Positions 1 to 5,373 of a stretch of 5,928 nucleotides of DNA are shown here, in pieces; position 1 is the first letter of the stretch; every line of letters begins with the position of its first letter. The notes below the pieces were generated by a model. It ran no database searches and was not told the DNA's origin. It worked only from the letters and a program-made list of their open reading frames with translations. The stretch covers positions 1 through 5,928 of the forward strand of contig PMDT01000216.1 of assembly GCA_003154555.1 (NCBI GenBank), written 5' to 3'. The stretch is from Spirochaetaceae bacterium. Its GTDB lineage: Bacteria > Spirochaetota > Spirochaetia > SZUA-6 > Fen-1364. The translations under genes and the position numbers were made by a program.

Positions 1-181
1 TAGGCATGTACCTCCCGTCACGGAGCACCCGTCTCCGTCTTCGAAAATCCTGTGCCTACCATCCATTCCGCCATCCCATCCCTTCGGTGCCTGGAACTCG
101 CCCCGAGATTCAGGCCCGATCGAAGATCGGCGGTGCTGCAACGGAGCGCGAACGAACACCCATGCCCGGCGCACAAGAGAA

Positions 182-210
182 GGTGTGGGCGGACCACGTC
201 CGCCCACACC
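182..210 (-). terminator. Intrinsic terminator after the family-1 solute-binding protein gene
   Basis: The sequence contains a perfect 13-bp inverted repeat, GGTGTGGGCGGAC / GTCCGCCCACACC, around a 3-nt loop. Read on the minus strand it begins 8 nt after the TAA stop of the solute-binding protein gene and is followed by a short pyrimidine, U-containing run (TTCTCTTG, 181-174). Stem length, GC content, placement and the trailing run fit a Rho-independent terminator for the minus-strand gene. The U tract is imperfect, so some read-through to a downstream gene beyond the window is possible. Confidence 0.83.
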
Positions 211-218
211 CAGTCACC

Positions 219-1553
219 TTAGTTGGAGTCGATGTCGAGCTGGTCCTTGACCTGCTGTTTGAAGTCAGCAATGGCCTGGGCACGGGTCTTGTTGCCCGCG
301 GTGTACTCGCGCACCTGGCCGCGCCAGATGTTGTTGATGGTCTCGTCATACTGGGTCTTGTTCTTCCCCGTTGCGAACTTGCCCGCGGGAACGAACACGT
401 CGAACATGTTCTGCCCGCCCAGGAAGGTGAGCGTGCCGTTGGACGCCTTCATGACCGTCCCGGAAGAGACCGTATCCTTGGTGCCGCCCGGCCCGTTCAG
501 GGTGCCGTTCGCCCAGGCGTACTGCAGACCGGTCTCGCTGCTGTCCAGGGTGATCCACTTGATCATGTCGCCGATGACGCTCTTCAGCTTGCTGTTCTTG
601 TTGGCGATGACCCAGGTGCCGCCCCAGAAGAAGCCAACGGGCGGTTCGCACACGGCCCAGTCACCGTAGGTGCCTTCGCCGGGCTGCTTGCCGCCGGAGT
701 TTCCGGCCATGACGTAGTTGATGAGCCACGCGGGGCCGAAGAATCCAAAGACCTTCTTCGCGCTGGCATCCTTCATGTCGGCGAACCAGGCGTCAGTCCA
801 GTCCTGCGTGTCGTTGTGGTAGCCGTTGTCCTTCAGCTTCTTGGAAAGATCCAGGAAAGCCTCGCGGTCCTTGTCGATGAAGAGCTTGCCGTTGACGATC
901 CAGCCCTGCTTGGAGCCGCCTTCGATGGCGTGCCAGATGTCTCCGTCGCCCGAGACGATGCCGTAGCCCTTGGCCTTCAGCGCGGCAGCCGCCTGGAAAA
1001 ACTTGTCCCACCCCGGTCCGATCTTGGTTTTGATGACGGCCGGATCGTCCGTGCCGAAGGTGTCCTTCGCAAGGGAGCGGCGGTAGATGAACGCACCGCC
1101 CGTGGCCTGGTAGCCAAGACCCACGAGCTGCTTCGACACCGGGTTGGTGCCGATGTCGACCGTGTACTGGGCGATGTCGGCCTTCTTCAGAAGGGCAGCC
1201 ACGTCAATGCCGAGATCCTTGTAGGGAGCGGCGAACTGGCCCGCGTCGCCCTGCGTGTATTTGAGCACGAACGCGGACTCAGCGGTGTAGATATCAGGTG
1301 CGTCTTTGCCGCCGCCCATCAGCGCCTGGTCAAGGGCGGGCTGGTAGGCGCCATTTGTCGTGGCGACGATGGTCGTCTTGATCTCATACGCCGCATCGAC
1401 CTTCGGATTCATCTGCATGTACTTCACAAGCATCTTGGGAACTTCATCAGTAAAGCTCCAAAGATTGATTACCTTCTTCTGTTGTGCGAACAGCGGCATG
1501 CTGAAGCTGAACAGCACCAGAAGAGCAATTCCAATACCCCATTTTCGCTTCAT
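219..1553 (-). CDS. ABC transporter extracellular solute-binding protein, family 1 (carbohydrate type)
   Basis: This 444-aa protein is a secreted binding protein expected to capture a carbohydrate or related solute and deliver it to a CUT1-type ABC importer. Residues 1-23 form a Sec signal peptide: basic MKRK, a hydrophobic core, and a likely cleavage after PLFA23 before QQKK. No lipobox cysteine is present, so a soluble periplasmic protein is predicted. The mature part starts with the family-typical strand 'KVINLWSFTDEVPKML'. It contains 'APDIYTAES' (about 85-93) and the diagnostic 'GGTWVIANKNSK' segment at 311-322, followed by the helix-rich C-terminal lobe. It is rich in tryptophans (for example W182, W207, W252, W256, W276, W310, W314), as usual for sugar-stacking sites. 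Length is normal for the family. The ATG start is supported by AGAGAGGGGG 7 nt upstream. It lies downstream of the two-component operon on the same strand, behind its own promoter, and is closed by a terminator. The ligand cannot be told. Confidence 0.93.
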   Translation of the reverse strand: MKRKWGIGIALLVLFSFSMPLFAQQKKVINLWSFTDEVPKMLVKYMQMNPKVDAAYEIKTTIVATTNGAYQPALDQALMGGGKDAPDIYTAESAFVLKYTQGDAGQFAAPYKDLGIDVAALLKKADIAQYTVDIGTNPVSKQLVGLGYQATGGAFIYRRSLAKDTFGTDDPAVIKTKIGPGWDKFFQAAAALKAKGYGIVSGDGDIWHAIEGGSKQGWIVNGKLFIDKDREAFLDLSKKLKDNGYHNDTQDWTDAWFADMKDASAKKVFGFFGPAWLINYVMAGNSGGKQPGEGTYGDWAVCEPPVGFFWGGTWVIANKNSKLKSVIGDMIKWITLDSSETGLQYAWANGTLNGPGGTKDTVSSGTVMKASNGTLTFLGGQNMFDVFVPAGKFATGKNKTQYDETINNIWRGQVREYTAGNKTRAQAIADFKQQVKDQLDIDSN

Positions 1554-1599
1554 GCAAAAACCCCCTCTCTGATAAAAAGGAATTATTGAAAATCAGGTC

Positions 1600-1628
1600 A
1601 TCGTAAATCATTCATTTTCAGTCGTCAA
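1600..1628 (-). promoter_or_regulatory. Candidate sigma-70-type promoter of the family-1 solute-binding protein gene
   Basis: On the minus strand TTGACG (1628-1623) is separated by exactly 17 bp from TACGAT (1605-1600). These match the -35 consensus in 5 of 6 positions and the -10 consensus in 4 of 6. A start near 1593 would give a leader of about 40 nt, ending in the purine-rich ribosome binding site AGAGAGGGGG (1570-1561) 7 nt before the ATG at 1553. The AT-rich setting and the fit to the gene make this the best promoter candidate, but it is a by-eye call. Confidence 0.5.
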
Positions 1629-1629
1629 G

Positions 1630-1653
1630 AAAAAAGGCGCGCCAAAGACGCAC
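1630..1653 (-). terminator. Terminator-like hairpin with six-U run in the 408-bp intergenic region
   Basis: Read on the minus strand, GTGCG (1653-1649) can pair with CGCGC (1641-1637, one G-U pair) around a 7-nt loop. One C and then six consecutive T (1635-1630) follow. This is a short intrinsic-terminator form placed just before the -35 box of the solute-binding protein promoter. It could end transcripts from the kinase/regulator operon, or from a promoter inside the intergenic region, before the next gene. The stem is only 5 bp, so efficiency is uncertain. Confidence 0.38.
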
Positions 1654-1672
1654 AAATCATTTTCTGAGCGCG

Positions 1673-1714
1673 ACGCGCATGCCCAATAGGGATTTATTCC
1701 TATTTCATGCGCGT
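1673..1714. repeat. 42-bp interrupted palindrome enclosing an AATAGG-N8-CCTATT site
   Basis: ACGCGCATG (1673-1681) is the exact reverse complement of CATGCGCGT (1706-1714). Inside it lies a second inverted repeat, AATAGG (1685-1690) and CCTATT (1699-1704). The arms together could form a 15-bp stem with a CCC/T internal loop and an 8-nt apical loop. The inner part resembles the palindrome at 1754-1773. It sits about 100 bp upstream of the predicted start of the solute-binding protein gene. It may be an operator, an RNA hairpin, or both; no T run follows, so it is not an obvious terminator. Confidence 0.55.
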
Positions 1715-1753
1715 ATCGGATTACTGCGGACTCGGATAAATGGCGAACTAATA

Positions 1754-1773
1754 AATAGGTGATATTACCTATC
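1754..1773. promoter_or_regulatory. Candidate operator palindrome, second AATAGG-N8-CCTAT copy
   Basis: ATAGGTGAT / ATTACCTAT (1755-1772) is an 18-bp palindrome with a single mismatched pair. It shares the AATAGG-N8-CCTAT framework with 1685-1704; the centres are 69 bp apart. TACCTAT (1766-1772) fits the heptamer TACYYMT known for NarL, and the adjacent regulator has a NarL/LuxR-type HTH, so this is a plausible binding site for it. That link is inference. Confidence 0.4.
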
Positions 1774-1788
1774 CCTGCCCCGATCCAT

Positions 1789-1817
1789 TTTACAAAGCGC
1801 TCTCAACGCGGCGTCAA
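1789..1817 (-). promoter_or_regulatory. Second, distal candidate sigma-70-type promoter
   Basis: On the minus strand TTGACG (1817-1812) is followed after 17 bp by TGTAAA (1794-1789), a 4-of-6 match to the -10 consensus. A start near 1782 would put the palindrome 1754-1773 directly inside the start of the transcript, a classic repressor-operator position. It could drive a longer solute-binding protein transcript or a short RNA ending at the 1630-1653 hairpin. It is weaker than the 1600-1628 candidate. Confidence 0.28.
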
Positions 1818-1860
1818 GGTTTCATCGGAGGAATGACGCAGAATCGCACGGGAGCCACAC

Positions 1861-1886
1861 GGGTTCCATGCAGGATGGAACTACCC
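1861..1886. repeat. Inverted repeat GTTCCAT-N5-ATGGAAC in the intergenic region
   Basis: GTTCCAT (1863-1869) and ATGGAAC (1875-1881) are perfect inverted arms around GCAGG. The stem can be prolonged by GG/CC pairs across a 2-3 nt bulge. It lies about 75 bp beyond the response regulator stop codon. There is no trailing T run on either strand, so a terminator is unlikely; an operator or an mRNA 3'-end stabilising hairpin are the alternatives. Confidence 0.4.
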
Positions 1887-1933
1887 GATCAAGCCGAACT
1901 GCAATAATTGTCCATGTTTTTATGTCACAGACG

Positions 1934-1955
1934 CTGCAATCAAATTTGAGAGCAG
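1934..1955. repeat. Imperfect palindrome just after the response regulator gene
   Basis: CTGCaaTCAAA / TTTGAgaGCAG is a 22-bp palindrome with 9 of 11 base pairs complementary, centred on the 10-bp perfect core TCAAATTTGA (1940-1949). It begins 7 nt after the response regulator stop. As RNA it would be a weak AT-rich hairpin; as DNA it could be a protein site. Function unknown, and chance occurrence is possible. Confidence 0.25.
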
Positions 1956-1961
1956 GACCTG

Positions 1962-2618
1962 TTACTGATCCCGGCTCTGCACCCACTTCACGGCGAAGCG
2001 ACGCAGCGCGCCGGAGCCCGCGATCTGGAGCTTCTCCTTGATATGATCGCTATAGGCATTCACCGTCTTCACGGAAAGATTCATCACCTTGGCCGTTTCC
2101 GCCGCGCCGTAGCCCTGGCCGATGAGCTCCAGCACCTCGAGCTCCCGGTCGCTGAGGCGCTCCACCGACGGCGCCTCGCTCTCCTCCCGACGGCTGAACA
2201 TCGTCTCCAGGAGCCGGTCGCGCATGGTTGCGGAGACGTAGATTCTTCCAGACAGCACCGTTTCGATGGCGTCCAGCATGACCGACGCGGCTTCCTGCTT
2301 CATGACGTACCCGCGCGCACCGGCCTTCAGCGCCCTTTCGGCGTAGATGACCTCATCGTGCATCGAGATGATGAGAACGAGCACTTCCGGATGCGCCGCC
2401 TTGAGGGTCTTCACGAGGTCGAGGCCGTTCTGCCCGACGAGCGAGATGTCCACCAGCGCGATGTCCGGCACCGCATGCTCCAGGGCCATCAATGACTCCG
2501 CGACCGTCCCTGCCTCGCCGCAGACCCGGTAGCGCTCATCGCTCTTGATGAGCGCGACGAGCCCCTGGCGGAACACCGGGTGATCGTCGACGACGAGGAA
2601 TGTCACGGGATCTGCCAT
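1962..2618 (-). CDS. Two-component response regulator, NarL/FixJ (LuxR-HTH) family
   Basis: This is a 218-aa cytoplasmic DNA-binding response regulator. The receiver domain occupies about residues 5-120 and has the full acidic pocket D11-D12, the phospho-acceptor D57 in 'DIALVDISL', S85 in 'IISMHDE', and K107 in 'GYVMKQ'. After a linker with an SRREESE stretch, the LuxR-type HTH runs from 'LSDRELEVLELIGQGYGAAETAKVMNL' (from residue 155) through 'SVKTVNAYSDHIKEKL' (182-197). The ATG at 2618 is chosen over an in-frame ATG at 2651 because AGGGAGAG lies about 7 nt before it and because it overlaps the kinase stop as TGATG, implying translational coupling. The upstream extension would only reread the kinase tail. 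It is the cognate partner of the preceding kinase and probably regulates the flanking sugar-binding-protein genes. It lacks an AAA+ domain, so it cannot itself activate sigma-54 promoters. Confidence 0.95.
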   Translation of the reverse strand: MADPVTFLVVDDHPVFRQGLVALIKSDERYRVCGEAGTVAESLMALEHAVPDIALVDISLVGQNGLDLVKTLKAAHPEVLVLIISMHDEVIYAERALKAGARGYVMKQEAASVMLDAIETVLSGRIYVSATMRDRLLETMFSRREESEAPSVERLSDRELEVLELIGQGYGAAETAKVMNLSVKTVNAYSDHIKEKLQIAGSGALRRFAVKWVQSRDQ

Positions 2619-5026
2619 CAGTTCTCTCCCTGGCCGTAATCGATGCGGCACGAGATCCGTGTACCCGGCGCGAGTGACTCGATGCGCAGCTCCGCGCCCG
2701 CGGTCTCTGCGCGGTAGCGCATGATGCGCAGACCCATGCCGCTGCCGTCGACCGACACGGGAAGCCCTTCCCCGTCATCGCTCACCTCGGCAACGAGCAC
2801 CGTTCGTCGTTCCTCGGCAGGACGCGCCGCACGGCGCGGGCCGGGATTCTGCAGGTCCTCGCGGTAGAGCTTCACCTCGATGCGGGCGGACCGCGAATGC
2901 TTCAACGCGTTGGACAGCGCCTCCTGCACGATGCGGTAAACCTGCAGCGCCCTGTCGGCGCCGGGCAGACGGATATCAGGGGCCGCCCGGAACTCGATGA
3001 GCGCCGGGTAATTGCGGCGCGCCGCTTCCACGAGCTCCTCCAGGGCCGCGACCAGCCCGTTCTCCTCCAGGCCCGCGGGATACAGCCCGCGCGCGATCTG
3101 CTTGGCGCGGGTGATCGAATCAGCGAGGAGCGTGCCGATGTGCTCGACGGCCGTCACGGCGGCGGGGGCGGAGCCGGCAAGAGAGCCGCGGAGGACCGAT
3201 GCGAGCATCGCGATGCCGGCGAGGTGCTGGCACAGGTCGTCGTGCAGGTCCTGGCCGATTCGCTGCATGGTGCGGTTGGAGATCTCGCTCACCTCGCGTT
3301 CGAGGCGCATGCGCCGCTCCACCTCGCGGGTGAGCTCGGCGTTCGCGCTTGTAAGCTCCGCCGTTCGCCGCGCGACGGCCACCTGCAGCCGCCTCTCGTG
3401 CGTCAACACCTGGTCGAGGAGCAGCGCCCCCTTCAGCGCGCTTGCCACTTGCTCCCGCAGCGTGTCATAGACCGCGGGCTCCTCCGCACCCCCCGGGAGC
3501 AGCGTGAATCCCAGCGGCTCATCCTGGAACACCAGCGGCTCGAGCACCCACGGGCGCGCCCGCCACGACTGGTCAACGACGGGAGGAAGGAGGTGCTTTG
3601 TAGGGAAGCGGATACCGCGCGGCGGGAAGGGACGCGTCGCATCGGCGCGCGGCCCCATCACAAGCCGGGACCATTCCGCGTCGGGCGTCTGGTGATCGAA
3701 AAGCGCGATGTACCCTCCGCCGATGCCCAGCCGCGTGAGACCTGATTCGAGGCGTCCGAGCATCACAGGCATCTCGAAGGCTCCGGCGAGCGATGAGCTG
3801 ATCGCCCGCAGCGTTGCCAGCCGGTGCTCCGCGGCGACGCGCCGCGCAGCCTGCCGCCGCGCCTCCGCCTCCCCGACGAGCACCCGGGCGAACTCGAACA
3901 GGGTTTCCTCGGCGCGCTTTCCGTCCGCGGCAGCGACCTGCGCCCGCACGGCGGTGAGGTAATCATTCCATTTGCCTGGCGGCTCGCCGGCGATGGTGGT
4001 GGCCGCGAGGGCACGCGTGAGCCGGACGATGAAGCCGTCGGAATCGCCGCGCGCGGCGCACGCGGTCATCTCCTGCACGGCCCGCATCTCCTCCTCGGTC
4101 GCTTCATGCGGCATCGTCGTTCTCTCCGCGTCGTACGTGCGGCGCGGCGGGCATCCACAGGATTCGCGGATCACCGGGGTGCACGTGAGGATCCGGTCCC
4201 GGCGTTCCACGCCGTCCATGAGCTCCAGCAGCAGGTCCACGGCGGAAGCGCCCAGCTCCCCCAGCGGCTGCATCACGGTGGTGAGCGGAGGAGTGACATA
4301 GCCGCCTTCCTCGGTACCGTCGAAACCGACCACCGCGACGTCTTCGGGAACGCGCAGTCCCGCCTCATGGAACACCTCCATGGCGCCCAGCGCCATGCGG
4401 TCATTCATGCACACCACGGCGTCAAACGGCACCTGGTTTTCCACGAGTTGCCGGGCTGCCTCTTCGCCGGACGTTCGCAGGAATGTCCCCTTGGTCGCCA
4501 ACCGCTCATCGAAGCTGATGCCGGCTTCCGCGAGCGTCCGCCGGAAGGATCTTTCGCGATCGTCCGCCTCCGGGTGGCCTGCCGGGCCTCCGATCACTGC
4601 GAATCGCCGAAGGCCATGATCGTTTACGAGGTGACGGACGATGACCGCCATGCCCTCCGAGCCGTCGGAAGTGACGCTCGGCACTCCGTGCACGGGCAGC
4701 CCCAGCGACACCTGGGGGATTCCCCGATGCGCGCTGAATAGCGCGCTCATCCCTTCCTTGTCGAGGAAAGTGGCAATGGCGGATGACAGGACGATCAGGC
4801 CGTCGACATTGCGACGATCGGCGAGACTGTATGCGATATTGGCCGCGGCCTCTGAGGCGATGGGGGACGCGATCCTGTGGCCGATGAAACAGATGACCCC
4901 GACGCCGCGGGCACCGGCGCGCGCCTCGATGCCGCGCCAAACGGCTGTCTGATATGCATCATCGAGCTGGGCGGTGAAGACGCCAATGAGTCTCGGCGCG
5001 TCTAAAGCGCGACTCGGCACGGTCAT
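2618..5026 (-). CDS. Cytoplasmic hybrid sensor: LacI-type sugar-binding domain fused to GAF-like region and HisKA_3 histidine kinase
   Basis: This 802-aa protein has no signal peptide and no membrane segment visible. Residues about 11-285 are a LacI/RbsB-type periplasmic-binding fold without the LacI DNA-binding HTH: 'RLIGVFTAQLDDAYQTAVWRG' at the start, 'SVTSDGSEGM' (117-126), 'RRFAVIGGP' (140-148), 'AVVCMNDRMALGAMEVF' (203-219), 'DVAVVGFDGTEEG' (229-241) and 'PPLTTV'. It closes with 'RESCGC' (287-292). A helical linker (about 305-400) leads to a GAF-like region (about 400-540, ending 'EPLGFTLLPGG...LREQVASALKGALLL') and a coiled coil (about 541-585). HisKA_3 carries the phospho-acceptor H595 in 'GQDLHDDLCQHL' and the 'GLYP' motif (647-650). 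The HATPase has the N box with N706 in 'QEALSNALKHS', the G1 box 'DDGEG' (750-754) and the G2 box 'GSGMGL' (761-766); all key residues are present. The ATG has TAGGAAG just upstream. A proline/arginine-rich stretch (about 724-741) separates the N and G1 boxes. It likely senses an intracellular sugar and phosphorylates the overlapping regulator. Confidence 0.94.
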   Translation of the reverse strand: MTVPSRALDAPRLIGVFTAQLDDAYQTAVWRGIEARAGARGVGVICFIGHRIASPIASEAAANIAYSLADRRNVDGLIVLSSAIATFLDKEGMSALFSAHRGIPQVSLGLPVHGVPSVTSDGSEGMAVIVRHLVNDHGLRRFAVIGGPAGHPEADDRERSFRRTLAEAGISFDERLATKGTFLRTSGEEAARQLVENQVPFDAVVCMNDRMALGAMEVFHEAGLRVPEDVAVVGFDGTEEGGYVTPPLTTVMQPLGELGASAVDLLLELMDGVERRDRILTCTPVIRESCGCPPRRTYDAERTTMPHEATEEEMRAVQEMTACAARGDSDGFIVRLTRALAATTIAGEPPGKWNDYLTAVRAQVAAADGKRAEETLFEFARVLVGEAEARRQAARRVAAEHRLATLRAISSSLAGAFEMPVMLGRLESGLTRLGIGGGYIALFDHQTPDAEWSRLVMGPRADATRPFPPRGIRFPTKHLLPPVVDQSWRARPWVLEPLVFQDEPLGFTLLPGGAEEPAVYDTLREQVASALKGALLLDQVLTHERRLQVAVARRTAELTSANAELTREVERRMRLEREVSEISNRTMQRIGQDLHDDLCQHLAGIAMLASVLRGSLAGSAPAAVTAVEHIGTLLADSITRAKQIARGLYPAGLEENGLVAALEELVEAARRNYPALIEFRAAPDIRLPGADRALQVYRIVQEALSNALKHSRSARIEVKLYREDLQNPGPRRAARPAEERRTVLVAEVSDDGEGLPVSVDGSGMGLRIMRYRAETAGAELRIESLAPGTRISCRIDYGQGEN

Positions 5027-5066
5027 GGCTTCCTATGGATCACTGAGGAGGCTTCACGCATGGACT

Positions 5067-5093
5067 TCCCGAGGGTAGACCTTTTCCTCGGGA
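5067..5093 (-). repeat. Inverted repeat in the kinase mRNA leader
   Basis: TCCCGAGG (5067-5074) and CCTCGGGA (5086-5093) are perfect 8-bp inverted arms around an 11-nt loop, about 40 bp upstream of the kinase start codon. In a minus-strand transcript this would be a stable leader hairpin. No T run follows, so it is not a simple terminator. It may be a regulatory structure or a DNA site. Confidence 0.4.
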
Positions 5094-5213
5094 GAGGAAA
5101 CCAGCGGAAGCGCGGTTCACCCCTTCGGAGAGCGCACCATGTCCGCATCGGTAAATTGGCCGATGTTGCGCGGTCAACCAAGGAGCGGTATTCCAAGGAG
5201 AGTCTATCCAGCG

Positions 5214-5254
5214 TGGTTACTTTTATATCCAACTTCTGGATACAAAAGTAACCA
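5214..5254. repeat. Long near-perfect inverted repeat (17-bp arms, 7-nt spacer) in the divergent intergenic region
   Basis: TGGTTACTTTTATATCC (5214-5230) and GGATACAAAAGTAACCA (5238-5254) are complementary at 16 of 17 positions around AACTTCT. As RNA the stem could be prolonged by a few G-U/C-G pairs outward. It is the most striking non-coding feature of the region between the divergent kinase and substrate-binding protein genes. Its centre lies about 140 bp upstream of the start predicted from the sigma-54 promoter, a usual distance for an enhancer-type activator site. Alternatives are an operator for the kinase gene or a transcript hairpin. No poly-T follows on the plus strand. Confidence 0.75.
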
Positions 5255-5349
5255 TGTGAGCCCCGCTTCGCGAGAATCAGACGGGTCGGTCTGCGCTTTA
5301 TCTACATACGGGAAAAGGAGTTGAATTATCATGTCTCCGTTGGCAGAAC

Positions 5350-5365
5350 TGGCATGTCGATTGCA
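5350..5365 (+). promoter_or_regulatory. Candidate sigma-54 (RpoN) -24/-12 promoter of the ribose-type substrate-binding protein gene
   Basis: TGGCATGTCGATTGCA matches the sigma-54 consensus TGGCACG-N4-TTGCW at every defined position except one (T for C). The invariant GG (5351-5352) and GC (5363-5364) are spaced by exactly 10 bp, as required. A start near 5376 would give a leader of about 40 nt carrying AGGAGG before the ATG at 5416. No convincing sigma-70 hexamer pair was seen for this gene. The activator is not encoded in the window. Confidence 0.6.
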
Positions 5366-5373
5366 TGAGTTCC

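Noticed and set aside
1..16. Possible minus-strand gene start at 7-5 (ATGCCT) preceded by GGGAGG
   Set aside because: Only two codons are visible before the window edge and the spacing is short (3 nt). It could be the next gene after the terminator but cannot be supported here.
116..130. Small inverted repeat CCGATC-GAA-GATCGG in the left-end non-coding stretch
   Set aside because: Six-bp stems are common by chance in GC-rich DNA, and nothing around it suggests a function.
6..1589. Long 527-codon plus-strand frame opposite the solute-binding protein gene
   Set aside because: It is the antisense shadow of a GC-rich gene. The minus-strand frame has a signal peptide, family motifs, ribosome binding site and terminator, while this translation has no recognisable family.
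1630..1647. Sigma-54-like minus-strand TGGCGCG followed by a T run
   Set aside because: The -12 GC is missing (TTTT instead of TTGC). The T run is better read as part of a terminator-like hairpin.
1899..1914. Sigma-54-like minus-strand TGGACAATTATTGCA
   Set aside because: GG and GC are 9 bp apart instead of the strictly needed 10, and the -24 element deviates, so it is not credible.
1916..1929. CRP-like half-site TGTGACAT on the minus strand
   Set aside because: There is no matching second half-site (TCACA) at the right spacing.
2619..2651. Longer response regulator start at ATG 2651
   Set aside because: The 11 extra residues lie wholly inside the kinase C-terminus and precede the normal receiver start. 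The ATG at 2618 has the ribosome binding site and TGATG coupling.
3824..4741. Long plus-strand frames opposite the kinase (also 2897-3745)
   Set aside because: These are antisense frames of GC-rich coding DNA with no recognisable domains; the minus strand encodes an intact multidomain kinase over the same bases.
5149..5177. Minus-strand TTGACC as -35 of a kinase promoter
   Set aside because: The hexamer 17 bp downstream is TTACCG, a very poor -10 box. No convincing kinase promoter was found by eye.
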